A stretch of DNA of 64,000 bases from Absidia repens. Lineage: Eukaryota; Mucoromycota; Mucoromycetes; Mucorales; Cunninghamellaceae. Shown one piece after another: positions 22,471 through 32,923 of this stretch; position 1 is the first letter of the stretch, and each line of letters begins with the position of its first letter. Below the pieces are notes generated by a model, which saw nothing but the letters and a program-made list of their open reading frames with translations, had not been told where the DNA came from and made no database searches. The stretch is taken from the NCBI GenBank assembly GCA_002105175.1, contig MCGE01000007.1, positions 310,001 to 374,000 on the forward strand, in the 5' to 3' direction. Position numbers and translations under genes: made by a program.

Positions 22471-23431
22471 CTATTTTTCTTTATTGAAACATTTTGACAG
22501 GGAGAATTCTATAATAAAATAAGTGACGGAGTCATCTCTTTTTTTACAAATAAAGCGTAGAGGCTATGAAACAAACAAACAAAAAAAAAAAAAAGGCGAG
22601 TGAGGAAACCAAAAAATTGCATAAGATCGGACTTTGTATCCCAACTTACCTGCCCTTGATAATATTTTAATACATCCAAACTGAACCCTGGAATTTGAAT
22701 CGATCCATTCTAAAATATTTATATATAAAAATTTAGACACATACATGAATCCTCTTCCTCCATTCTTTTTATTTTACCATCATGTCCAAATAGCCATTAC
22801 AGAAATCACCTATCCACATCTGATCCGACTCGATCGAGACTTGCCGACGGTTTTCAAGATTACTAAAATAATATTGTCGCTTACTGGACGACAGAGGGGT
22901 GTCATATCTAGGGAGAATAAGTTGGGTATTTTCTTGGAAGAGAAGAGGTTGACTGATTTCCGCCGAGGGATCACATTGTTGCATCGTGTAGCCGGTGTCG
23001 TTTTCTACGTCTTTTTGTTGTTGGGCATCGCTTGAGGTGGTAGTTATGTGGAGGGTATTCAAGGTGACAATCAATGGACTATAAGCATACGGTTGTTCTT
23101 CTTGTAAATGCAAATCCAGACCTGGATCCCACCATTGGGCAAATTTTGTTAAAAGAAAAAACCCTCGAGGAAGACACAGAGGTTGGTCAAATTGATTGCC
23201 AAACACGATGTCATCGGCCGACGTGGAAGTGGACGTGAGGAATCGACCATGGAGATGAATACAAAAACTTGTTCCAGGTTGTTGCTCGAAATACTGGGCT
23301 GCGTTGAGTCCCTTAAGGCGGATATCAATGGTGCCTTTGAAATGAGGTCCGTCCACCACACAAGGTTCATAGGGTGAGATCGTTTTTAATTCGCTCAAAC
23401 TCGTACCCACTCGAATCTTAATGTCTAACAT
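22471..23431 (-). CDS. DUF1769 (Duc1-like) protein
   Basis: Exon 1 (from 23431) encodes about 220 residues starting MLDIKIRVGTSLSELKTISP. It contains the DUF1769 landmarks GPHFKGTIDIRLKG, SFCIHLHGRFL, DDIVFGNQFDQPLCLPRGF, WWDPGLDLHLQEEQPYAYSP and the WIGDFCNGYLDM block. Two short exons add GSIQIPGFSLDVLKYYQGQ and PLRFICKKRDDSVTYFIIEF, ending FNKEK, matching the conserved end of the family. Fission yeast Duc1 is a plasma-membrane protein linked to phosphoinositide binding; the molecular role elsewhere is not settled. About 270 residues in three exons. Only the exact start is uncertain: the ATG overlaps a possible splice acceptor (ATGTTAG), so an upstream exon cannot be excluded. Confidence 0.88.
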
Positions 23432-24100
23432 GCAAAAAAGAAAAAAAAAAAGAAAAAAAGAAGATCAGGACCTAAAAAATAAATAAATGAACGGAAAAAA
23501 AATATTTCTTGGCTTTATCATATGTCTTTTTTTTTTGTTTGAGTTTTAGATAATAAATCGTTGAGTATTGAATCTCCGGTCGAATGCATAATTCATTCCT
23601 TGAAGGGTCAGCATCAGCTGAAAGAGAAAGTAGTCATCTGCAGGGGGGGGGGCCGTATATTTATATTTAAGTATATATTGGGAGGAAACCGGTACTTTTA
23701 TAAGCAATCATGTGATACCCGAAGAAAAGGATACAAACGGCCGGTATTGTATTTTTGAAACCAAATATTGCAAAAAAAAAAAAAAAAAAAAAAAGGTGTC
23801 CGGAAATTTTCAGGTGTTTAGTCTCTAGTTTCTCAACCTTGTGACCATCTCATGTAAACAATGGCTCTTGGACATACCTTAGGGTGTCGATATTTTGGAT
23901 ACCGACACGTTCTCGCGATCTTTGGACCACCTATTTAATTTATTTTTGGTCTTTGAAGGTGCCTCTAACTTATCTTTATATCACTTGAAAACATACTGAT
24001 ATATATGTTGCCAACTATTGAGGGCATTCATTAAAGACATAGAACTGTGATTTTTATTGTACTAGTGAGTAAACATAACGGAAGGTAAACTAAAGACTAA
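23432..24100. other. 5' flank of the DUF1769 gene
   Basis: Contains A/T runs, a G-run at 23642-23651 and an A-run at 23771-23794. No gene supported. Confidence 0.45.
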
Positions 24101-25450
24101 AGAATTCTACAACGAGTAGTAAGCTATTCTACAGTACTGTACTGTACTGTACTGTACATCCAGTGAAAAAACAGGGGCGGGATAAACTATTCTAAATTGG
24201 AAATGTGAGCTATACTATTGTGTATGGTAAGCTAATCCCAAGTGAAGGAAACGTTTTAAGACATAATCATATTTGCATCATGATATAGAACCATTATACT
24301 GCCAGTACTTCATGGTGGGGGGAGGAAGTTGATGTAACAAGAAGATATAGCCGCCACGCTGCCGCTGTTGAGTGGTGTTGGTTGCAGTACGAGGGGAAAA
24401 AAAAGAGAGCGAACCGCCATGCTGTGATGTTCGGTGGCTGTGGTTACTGCTGCTGCTACAAAAAAAAAAAGTGCCACCATACTACCGGTTGCTGCCATAG
24501 TAGAAGCGAGTCTGTTGAAGGGTGGGGTTGTTGTCATGAGCACAAAGAACCCACTAAGCTGCCTTTGTTGTATGGTGGATGTTGTTGTAAAAAGAAGAGG
24601 ATGAACACACCCTCGTTGATGAATGATGAAGGTTTATTTCATAAGAAGAGAAGCACCATGTTCGTAATGTTCTGATGTGGTAATAGGGGGTGGGGTCCGT
24701 TTATCGTATCTAAAAACCGATTCCCTCAGAAAATATTTTAAATGCCGCACACGTGAATTTTATTTACTCCCATTTGCGCCCTTTCTTTTCTTTTTGTTTT
24801 TTTTTTCTTCACGATTTTTATCTCTAGGCATCATGTTGGACATAGATTAGTGTCAGGACTAGTTTAGAAGCGGTTTCAGCTCAGGGATTACAAGATGCAT
24901 TAGGAAACCCTTTCATTTTGGATCTAGGATTTAGAACCACCCTGAGTGGACCTTCTAAGAACCTTCATTAGCTTAGTTTAAGCCATACTTTGTCGTAGAA
25001 TGTTTCAATATCTGAATAAAATATGTCTCTTTTTACTTTCTTTAATGAAAAATGTCTCAAAAGTCTTTCTCATGTGCTGTACAATAGATCCCTTTTAAAC
25101 TATCGTTAACCATTTTGATTAATGCTGACAATCGTTCCAGGTTTAATAAAACATAGCCCTTTAGTCAACCTCATGCTTTGTACAGTATATTAGATCCATT
25201 TTTCTCAATCTCCATATCTCCCTTTAATCTCCCTCATACCACTCTAGTAGATTCCTAATTACAATGAACCACACAATCGAAGTTTAACATCTACGAAAAA
25301 TTATGAATACCATTTCATTATCCGTCCTCTGACATATTGGATAACGAGCCAAGTCATAATGTGGCTACTTTGTGAATATCCTATCAAACTCCTGCTTTCT
25401 AAAACACTTATTATGACTACATCCCCACTCCACTTCTGAACGCCAGTGAC
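24101..25450 (+). repeat. Dispersed repeat, copy C with 5' extension
   Basis: Core unit: AAATGCCGCACACGTGAA (CACGTG at 24750), T/C tract, core 24845-24930, AATAAA at 25015, then modules such as TGTACAATAGATCCCTTTTA and a GACATATTGGATAACGAGCC block shared with copy A. The upstream part (about 24160-24700) is rich in GCCGCCAT/GTTGTGGT words and resembles the extension of copy B. It begins near a (GTACT)n stretch at 24133-24157. A cysteine-rich open frame (24382-24675) over the extension looks like a by-product of its composition. Confidence 0.75.
24133..24157. repeat. GTACT pentamer microsatellite
   Basis: About five copies of a GTACT unit. The unit can self-pair (GTAC is palindromic), so the run can fold back. 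Confidence 0.8.
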
Positions 25451-26308
25451 TGACTAAACATTAACGAATTAACTACAATAACTAGCTATACCGGTCTTTT
25501 TATCCAGGTGCGGTAAACCCTACCCTTCTATCTCTATCTCTCTCCCTCTTTTTTTGCTTTTGGGTTTAAGCCATCATAAAACTGAGGGCACTATATGCTT
25601 CTTTGAAAAAGTAAATTTATCAACCTTCCCAAGTAAAACCAATTGCAAAAGTAGGTCGTACATTTTTTGGGTGGCCGGTGGTATCGGTGATGCCGCTGTC
25701 AATTGCATGAACCTCAGCTATCGTGTAGTTCTTAGTATTTTTCCATTGTGCTCTTCTTTTATTCATACTACCATCAATAAAAACCTTGCTATTTGCTATA
25801 CCTTCCTCTTCCATTCATACATTTTTTTTTTCCTGTCTCAAATTGAAGCTATGTAAGTAGCATCACTGTATCCTATTCTCAAGCATACACCATCTTGATT
25901 TTCACCCCACTACAAATCATATATCCAAGATAATCCCGTCAAATTTAGCCTTTGAAAAAGACAGACCTTTTATTTTGGGGTCCCATTTTGTAAAATAAAT
26001 AAATAAAGTCAGTATCACTAAACAATAGATAGTATTCTAGCAGTAAATGTGGTTTTTATTAGTGTTTGAAAAATCATGCTATGTATACAGAAGGAATGTA
26101 AAAAAAAAAAAGAAGATATATCAAGGTAAGATGGGGAGTTTTGACTAAAGTAAATGTAAATAGTGGTAATATAATAATAATACTAATAATAATATATGTA
26201 CATGTCATAGTAAAAAGACGAGCAAGGCAACAGAGGAGGAGGGGGGGGGACAAGGAGGGAAAACCTTTCTTCTATCTAAAAACTAAAAACCAAAACCCAA
26301 CGAACTTA
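25451..26308. other. Interval with a small unrecognised frame
   Basis: Mostly AT-rich. A minus-strand frame at 25620-25814 has mixed composition (FIDGSMNKRRAQWKNTKNYT, then AEVHAIDSGITDTTG). It is too short and isolated to call a gene; it might be a relic of a transposase-like protein. The last 300 bases are the 3' flank of the Zn2Cys6 gene, with (TAATAA)n runs near 26165-26195 and a G-run near 26242. Confidence 0.35.
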
Positions 26309-27631
26309 CTAGTAAATCAGTGACTTTGCCCATTCATCATCCACCGAAATCAATTCAAAAGTATAATCGGCCGGTTCAATACTCTTTGTATGAGGTCGTC
26401 CAGCGGGTATCGTCATTGCTGGCATCATCATGGAGGAGACGGCTGGAGTAGTGGTAGGTGAGGTTGTTGGCAAAGGTAATGAAGGCTGTTGTTGTTGTTG
26501 ATGGTTTGTCAATGGAGGGCCAACCGCACCGACCGCTGCTGCCGCTGCTGCTGCTGCTTGGGATGACGCAAAGTCAAAGCAAGTCATTCCTGGTATAACA
26601 GAGGTCGTCGTCATAGATGGGGGAGGGGGTGGTGAAGATGAAGGCGAGGAGACGGACGATGATGATGCAGTAGCCGGGTATGAAGGTTGTTGTTGTTGTT
26701 GCTGTTGCTGTTGATGACGGTGATGAATAGGAGGAGGTGACGGAGTAGTAAAAGGTGTAGGGAAGGAGGAATGATGGTGGTGATGTTGCTGCATTGTTGA
26801 TAATGTCTTTGCAATCATTTGGGCCTCGTATAAATCATCGGTGCCAAGCATTCGTTGCATGATTTTGTCATGATCCGCTATAGACGAAGACAGTGCATCC
26901 TTGTTACTATTACTGCTGCTGCTGCTGCTGCTGCTGCTGTTGTTGTTGTTGTTGTTGTTGGTATTGTTGCTGTTGTTGACTGAATGAGTAGGAGTTGAGG
27001 TTTGACCAAGTTGAGTCAAGTTGTTCATAGCAGACACAAACAAAAATGGGGGCGCGGTTGCAGATGTAGGTTGAAGGAAAGTATCAATCAAGCCGACAAA
27101 TTGCTGGACATCCCGCATAGGAATGCGTTCCACCAAGCCACGTATCATTTCCAAGGTCAATTTGAATTGGAGTTTTGCATCCTTGGCCACATCGCCTCGG
27201 GTAGGGTGGTCCACATCCATAGCATGGGCCAGAGCAGCAAAGATACCAGAGAAACCAGGTAATGAAAATGAGGGGGTGTACATCAAATGAGGGTGCTGTA
27301 CCATCAGGGTGACGAGGTGAGTAATGGTATTGGCCACAGAACGTCGGCGGTCGCATTGCATGGTATCCATTTGAAATCGACAACATAGCACCAGAGACAG
27401 TTCCAAATCATACGACAACAAATGAAGATTAGTGACAATAGCCGATGGAGGTTGTATCGTCGCTATACCTCCTCCAGCACCAAAAAGATCGATAGAAGGA
27501 GATGGTTGGGGCCGCCATTGAAGTTCTTCCGGTAATCGTTCACGCCATTGAGCCAAGTTGTCTAAAAAGCAAAGTACTTGCGCCTCCTTCTTTGACGACC
27601 AATCACTGCCACCAGCACCACCACCGCCGCC

Positions 27632-27674
<43 letters not shown>

Positions 27675-29417
27675 TTGCCACCGTCTGCCTGAACAGCACC
27701 ATACGTGAAAAAGACCAGCACCTTTTCTACCAGCATCATCAGTCGACATAGAGGTGCAAACCCATCCAATACATTGCGTTCTTGTTGATCGTCTTCAGGA
27801 AGAGGTGTTGGAAGCTCCAAAGTAATATCCTGTGCCCGTAACATGCAAGGCCGTTCCATCGTACAACTTTCCACCTTGTCCATTACATAACATGTCCAAA
27901 GCACTCGTTTCCGTAGCTCGATATCAAATTGGGACATCTGACTGCTATAATGCGACGTATGCAAGCCAAGTTCCAGACACATCCGAACAGCCATCCCACT
28001 ATACATCCATGCCCGACTGGACCGACCTGTTCTTTGCTGTTGTTGTATATTGTTTTCATACGACACCATATATATCAATGCAATCACTGTGCTGATCCGA
28101 GGGGTATCAATGAAGTCATCTAGTAAATGCCTTGCCCGTTGATAAAAGGTATCTGCTTCTGACGACGACGACGATGATGCTGATGATGCTGATGTAGTGG
28201 ATGATGATGCATTAGAAGATGCGGCTGAGGAAGAGAAAGAATGGAAGGGTGAGGTAGACCGCGATGATGATAAAGATGCAGAAGAGAATAAGGTAGAAGG
28301 TGGCATGCCTAATGGAGGTGGAGGCTGTTGCTGCTGATGTTGATAGGCTGAGGCATGGGCATAGATCATGTTGAGTAGTAGTGGTGTTATCAGATGTCCT
28401 TTGGTGTGTAGTTGATCGTATAACATGCCTTTGGATAGAGTTGGTAGCATGGAAGGTTGACAATGAGTAAAAAAGACTTGAATCAATTGCTCTTGAATAG
28501 GTCGTGTAGGCATTTCCAAAGTAGCTGAATAGTCGGTTGGTAAGGCTGGTTCGCTGGACCATCGAATAAAATCACCATAGTTCCGCCATGGGGTGACTGT
28601 GGCCTGTTTCAACGCCGATGTATCTTGATGTAGTGTCAATTGAACCAATCCTTCAGTGAGTTGCTCCATCATTTTATCAGTCCGAGTTTGTGTAGCTGGC
28701 GCCGTGTTGTTGCTGTTATGATACCGTGATGAACGTAGTGAGTCTGTTTGAAATAAGGGTTCGTTGTCCATGGTGACTGATTCCATCGCTTCATTTGTAT
28801 CGCCACCATTACCGTTATTGTTGTTGGTCAGTTCGAGTGCAAGAGGTTCATCAGGATCTAGCTTGATATAAGTCGCTTCAGTGTTTTTGAGATACATGCA
28901 TTTCCTGCGCCGTGCTAAATAGAGGAGGAAGGATTAGTAACGTGAACCCAGCTGGTAGTTGTGCTTTAGGGCAGAAGACTTACCTTTGCACTGAAAACAC
29001 CCATAATGCATAAACGATAAAGAAAAAAAAAGTGGCGTTAGTTTTGTTCACTTCATCCAATTATGTCGTTAGTCATGAAGCCACTGTCTACCAAGATCCT
29101 TTGATTTTCTTCCAAACTTTACCTGCATACAAGGTTGCTTGCCATCACACTAATAATAAAAAAGAGGGAAAAATAATGAGTTTTGACAGATTGAGAAAAG
29201 AAGTAGTAGTTGGTCTTACTTTGATCTTTTTCATACGACAAGGGTGACACGCTCTTCCCACTTTGAGTCGTTTGTGGCGATTATCATCTAATCAAATAAA
29301 GGAAAGAATGCATATGAGTCTTTATTTTATTTTCCATAAAGAGTCATCAATCTAAAAAAGTATAAATCTAAGACGAAGATGCTTACCTCGTAGGGGTAAA
29401 TCCAAAGTGGCAAACAT
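26309..29417 (-). CDS. Zn2Cys6 fungal-specific transcription factor
   Basis: Five exons: 29387-29417, 29220-29287, 29123-29149, a 7-base exon 28984-28990, and 26309-28914, giving about 912 residues. The first four build the DNA-binding domain: RLKVGRACHPCRMKKIK, then CDGKQPCMQ, then CKARRRKC, i.e. C-x2-C-x6-C-x5-C-x2-C-x6-C, a perfect Zn2Cys6 cluster. The big exon contains a fungal_trans middle region: IQVFFTHCQPSMLPTLSKGM, DTFYQRARHLLDDFIDTPRI, AWMYSGMAVRMCLELGLHTS, SQFDIELRKRVLWTCYVMDK. There are long Ser, Asn, Gln and Ala runs (around 26490-26560, 26690-26715, 26910-26960, 27630-27680). The C-terminus is ADYTFELISVDDEWAKSLIY. Target genes are unknown. Without the micro-exon the zinc cluster would be broken. 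Confidence 0.9.
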
Positions 29418-29876
29418 GGCGTAATGATGATGATAGGGTAGAAGGAGAGGAGGGAGAGGGGTAAAAGATGAGAGAAAGGGAACACTGATGGAATGTCAAA
29501 GAGAGAGAAAGAGAGAGAGGGAGAGGAGTTTAAAGAAGAAAGAGAAAATGAGAAGAAAAAAAGGAAGAAGGGAAAAAAAGGAGGGAGGGGCAGATATTGA
29601 CGGAAAACCAAAAAAAGGGGGGGATTTGTAGTCAGAGCCATTCAGCCAACCAAAATACAGATGAGTCTTTTTTGACCCAAAAATAATATCGATGATTGGG
29701 CAACTTGGGGTTTTTCTATAACGATTGGGGTTGTTGTGGAAAAAGCGAAACATGATCAACAAAAAAAGAAACAAAAAAAAAAAGAAAAAAAAAGAATTTC
29801 AAATATTTCATATTTTATTTATTATATACAGGATACAAATACAAAAATATAGTAAACGGATGATAGTGATAAATTT
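29418..29876. other. Interval between Zn2Cys6 and WRKY-like genes
   Basis: Purine-rich sequence (GA and GGA runs at 29500-29600) upstream of the Zn2Cys6 gene, and the 3' flank of the WRKY-like gene near 29810-29876. No gene supported; frames here encode Ser/Phe/Pro/Leu runs. Confidence 0.5.
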
Positions 29877-31070
29877 CTAAACTTCTACGATATGCTGGAC
29901 TTTACCACATTCGGGAAGATGTTCACCTCGATACTTGATCAAATATTCACCAGTTTCCTGGGAATAGGTTGATGTTTTGTTGACAGGACAGCCCTAAAAT
30001 TCAATATTGGGGTTCCAAATAAATAATGAGTCAAGGAAACGCTTCATTTTCGTTATGTATATAGATTTACCTTTGTACTATTAGAGCATTTAAAATAAAC
30101 ACTTTTGTTTCCAGTTTTCTTTTGGATGGTATTTCCATTGTTCCGCCAAAAATGACCATCAAGATAGGGATTTTCTCGAGTTTCCACCAATTTCGTAATG
30201 GCTTGCATTTCTCTTCTTTTTCTAGGTTTCTGAGTGGAGTGAGGTTGAGATATCATCAACTCCTTGTTATTGTTGGGTTGATAAAAATCGGGTATGGCAC
30301 AAGAAGGTGAGAGTGATTCATGAGGATGGTGGTGTTGGGTATCAATGCTTTCTGGTAAACTAATAAAAAAAAATCAGGCGATTAGGACGGCGGTTGAAGC
30401 GGCGATAAGGTTTTGATCGGATTCAGGGTCGAGATAATATATTATCTGATATGTTTGCTTACCTATTTGTCATCTGCTGTAAAAAGAGGGCATCATCCAA
30501 ATCATCCGTATTGCCGAATAATGAAGAGTCCCTTCGTTTCATGGGAATAGATGCTGGTTGATGATGATGAGGTTGCTCTGGTAAGGATGATGAAGACGAT
30601 GAGGATGAGGTGGACGATGAAACCACCGCGGCACTAGCCGATGTCGACGCTGTTGCTGCTGCTGATGATAATAAGGATGTTGTGGTGAAGGATCCTTGAT
30701 GTTGTTGATTCAATTGGTGATGTTGTTGTAATAACATCAAGTCCAATTCTTTTGCTTTTAGTCTAGCTTCCTCGGTGCGACGTCTATCCTCTTGTAATTT
30801 GCTTTCCAAAATCAGCTGTAAAAGGTCAGGCTGTGATCGGTAATGTAAAAGGACTTGTTGGAGGTCATAGGAAGACGACGATGGAGGAGGTGTCCATGAG
30901 GACGATGCTGAGGATGCCGAAGAAGTGGTGACTGATGTATTTGTAAGCGGATGTATTGTTTCCTCGGTTCCTGTAAACAAAGGCGGTTGGTCCTTGTTTA
31001 AAAAGGCAATATGGTCAGGTTGATACAGTGGCACTTTTGTGAAATCAGGTTCAGATTGACAAAAATCCAT
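29877..31070 (-). CDS. WRKY-like zinc-finger transcription factor
   Basis: Three exons (30463-31070, 30071-30359, 29877-29993) give about 337 residues. The N-terminal part starts MDFCQSEPDFTKVPLYQPDH, is Ser/Gln-rich and contains a charged helix (LESKLQEDRRRTEEARLKAK). The C-terminal 70 residues are a WRKY-GCM1-type domain: LDGHFWRNNGNTIQKKTGNK then SVYFKCSNSTKGCPVNK and EYLIKYRGEHLPEC. This aligns with plant WRKY (DGYxWRKYGQK...YYRC...C...Y.G.H) with FWRNNGN in place of YRWRKYGQK, C-x6-C spacing and an H-x3-C end. The arrangement predicts one zinc site and DNA binding, though W-box recognition may differ. WRKY-GCM1 fingers are known in some early-diverging fungi. The target is unknown. Confidence 0.75.
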
Positions 31071-31136
31071 AATGATAATAATAATATGAAGAAAATGCTA
31101 AAAGAAGGATGAATGGGAAATTATAAAAAGTGGGGT

Positions 31137-31167
<31 letters not shown>

Positions 31168-32115
31168 AAGGAAAAAAAAAAAAGAGAGTGAGAACGAAGA
31201 GATTTATTACTTTGATAAGAATAAAATAGGCTGGAACGGGGATTGAAACATGCATTTAAGCCAATAAAAAAACCCATACTCTTGGTTTATCAAAGCGGTT
31301 ATCAATGAAAACTACCAATTTAGCAAACACCCAAGGTTCCCCTCCCTCTTTTTCATCCATGGCGTTTCTGAAAACTGTTGGGTTCCACCATGGGGAAAAA
31401 AATCAAGTGATATGATGATTTATCGATTTTTGACATGTTACCCAGGCTTTCCCGCTACTTTCTATTTTTGTGACATACGAGAGGGTCCTTCCTTTTAATG
31501 ACAAACAGCTTCCCACTACCTATGGTTTTCATTTATCGATAAACCACAACACTTACCAAGCCAATCTCGTTTACCGGTTCCTGTTATTTATAATGAATTC
31601 CGCGGGAGGATCCTTAGTTTGTCATTGGTCGATGGATCTTGATAAATAAGGCGTAGTTCAACATGGATGGGCACAATGGGATTTTTCACCTCCGCTCGAG
31701 GACAAGCCTCTAACTTTTTTTTTGGTGCGGCCCGCCCGCCTGATTATTTTTTAAAACTATTTGTGTGTGGATTCATTTAATCTTTCTCTTTCCCTATTCA
31801 CTTTAGTGGTCATCATCCGTACGTATACACCCCCCATATATATACATCATTTGTAAAGAATAATAAATCAGCAATCACATGTACAATACAACATCGAACG
31901 ACAATAGAACGAAGCGATTGAACGGATGGATGGATGGATATGGATGCAGAGATAGGATGTGCTAAGATACACCTTTTTTTTTTGTGGACGAATTGTACAT
32001 GTGATTGCTTGATACACCAAACTTGAATACCATTCACCTACACCCCCAGCGAATGATTTCGACATATTTACCGAACTGATAGACTCACATTGCTCCCTTT
32101 TTTATTATTTAGAAA
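31071..32115. promoter_or_regulatory. Divergent flank of WRKY-like and eL13 genes
   Basis: About 1 kb between two divergent starts. Contains an A-run at 31138-31163, the palindromic word TATCGATAAA near 31532, and the unusual near-inverted pair GCAATCACATGTACAATACA (31871-31890) and TTGTACATGTGATTGC (31992-32007), about 100 bases apart, which could pair into a stem. No gene supported. Confidence 0.4.
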
Positions 32116-32663
32116 ATGGTTTTGAAACACAACAATCAATTGCCTAACCAACATTTCCGTAAGGAATGGCAACGCCGTGTCAAGACCTGGTTCGATCAAG
32201 CCGGTCAAAAGAAGTCTCGTCGTGTCGCTCGTGTCCAAAAGGCTACCCGTGTGGCTCCTCGTCCCGTCGATGGCCTTCTCCGTCCTGCCGTCCGTTGTCC
32301 TACTCTTCGTTACAACATGAAGTTGCGTTCCGGTCGTGGTTTCACTCTTGAAGAAATCAAGGTAAGAAGAAAAAATCAGTTCAGTCAGCGTGGTATATCC
32401 GATGCATAGTTAGCTTATCCCATAATTGTATCATTTCATAGGAAGCCGGTCTTACCCCCAAGTATGCTCGTACTGTTGGTATCGCCGTCGATCATCGTCG
32501 TCGTAACCGCTCTCAAGAATCCCTTGAACTCAATGTACAACGCTTGAAGGCTTACCAAGCTAAGCTCATTGTCTTCCCTCGCAAGGCTGGTAGCCCCAAG
32601 AAGGGTGACTCTGAAGTAAGTGTGCTTCTGTGTGTGTATATGTTTGTGTGTGAATTGTGAACT

Positions 32664-32704
<41 letters not shown>

Positions 32705-32923
32705 TAGGCTGCTGAAGTTGCTTCCGCTGTCCAATTCAAGGGTCCCATCCTCCCTATCCAACAAGTTGCTGCTGGCCCTGAAGCTCGTGCCATCACTGCT
32801 GAAGAAAAGGCTGGTAATGCTTACATGAAGCTCCGTTATGCTCGCTCTGCCAAGCGTACTCTCGGTGCCCGTGAAAAGCGTGCTCGTGACAAGGCCGAAG
32901 AAGAAGCCAACAAGAAGAAATAG
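32116..32923 (+). CDS. RPL13: 60S ribosomal protein eL13
   Basis: Large-subunit protein of about 205 residues in three exons. Exon 1: [40 protein letters not shown] and [20 protein letters not shown]. Exon 2: [20 protein letters not shown] and [20 protein letters not shown]. Exon 3: [20 protein letters not shown] and the lysine-rich end [10 protein letters not shown]. All are standard eL13 blocks. The second intron ends with an exceptional uninterrupted run of 34 T before ACAATAG. Codon bias is that of a highly expressed gene. Confidence 0.97.

Noticed and set aside
24382..24675. Cysteine-rich open frame (CCCYKKKKC-like)
   Set aside because: It overlays the word-reiterated 5' extension of a repeat, and the matching extension of copy B does not keep the same frame or cysteines.
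29327..29774. Ser/Phe/Pro/Leu-rich minus-strand frames
   Set aside because: They arise from GA-rich promoter sequence and overlap the true first exon of the Zn2Cys6 gene in another frame.
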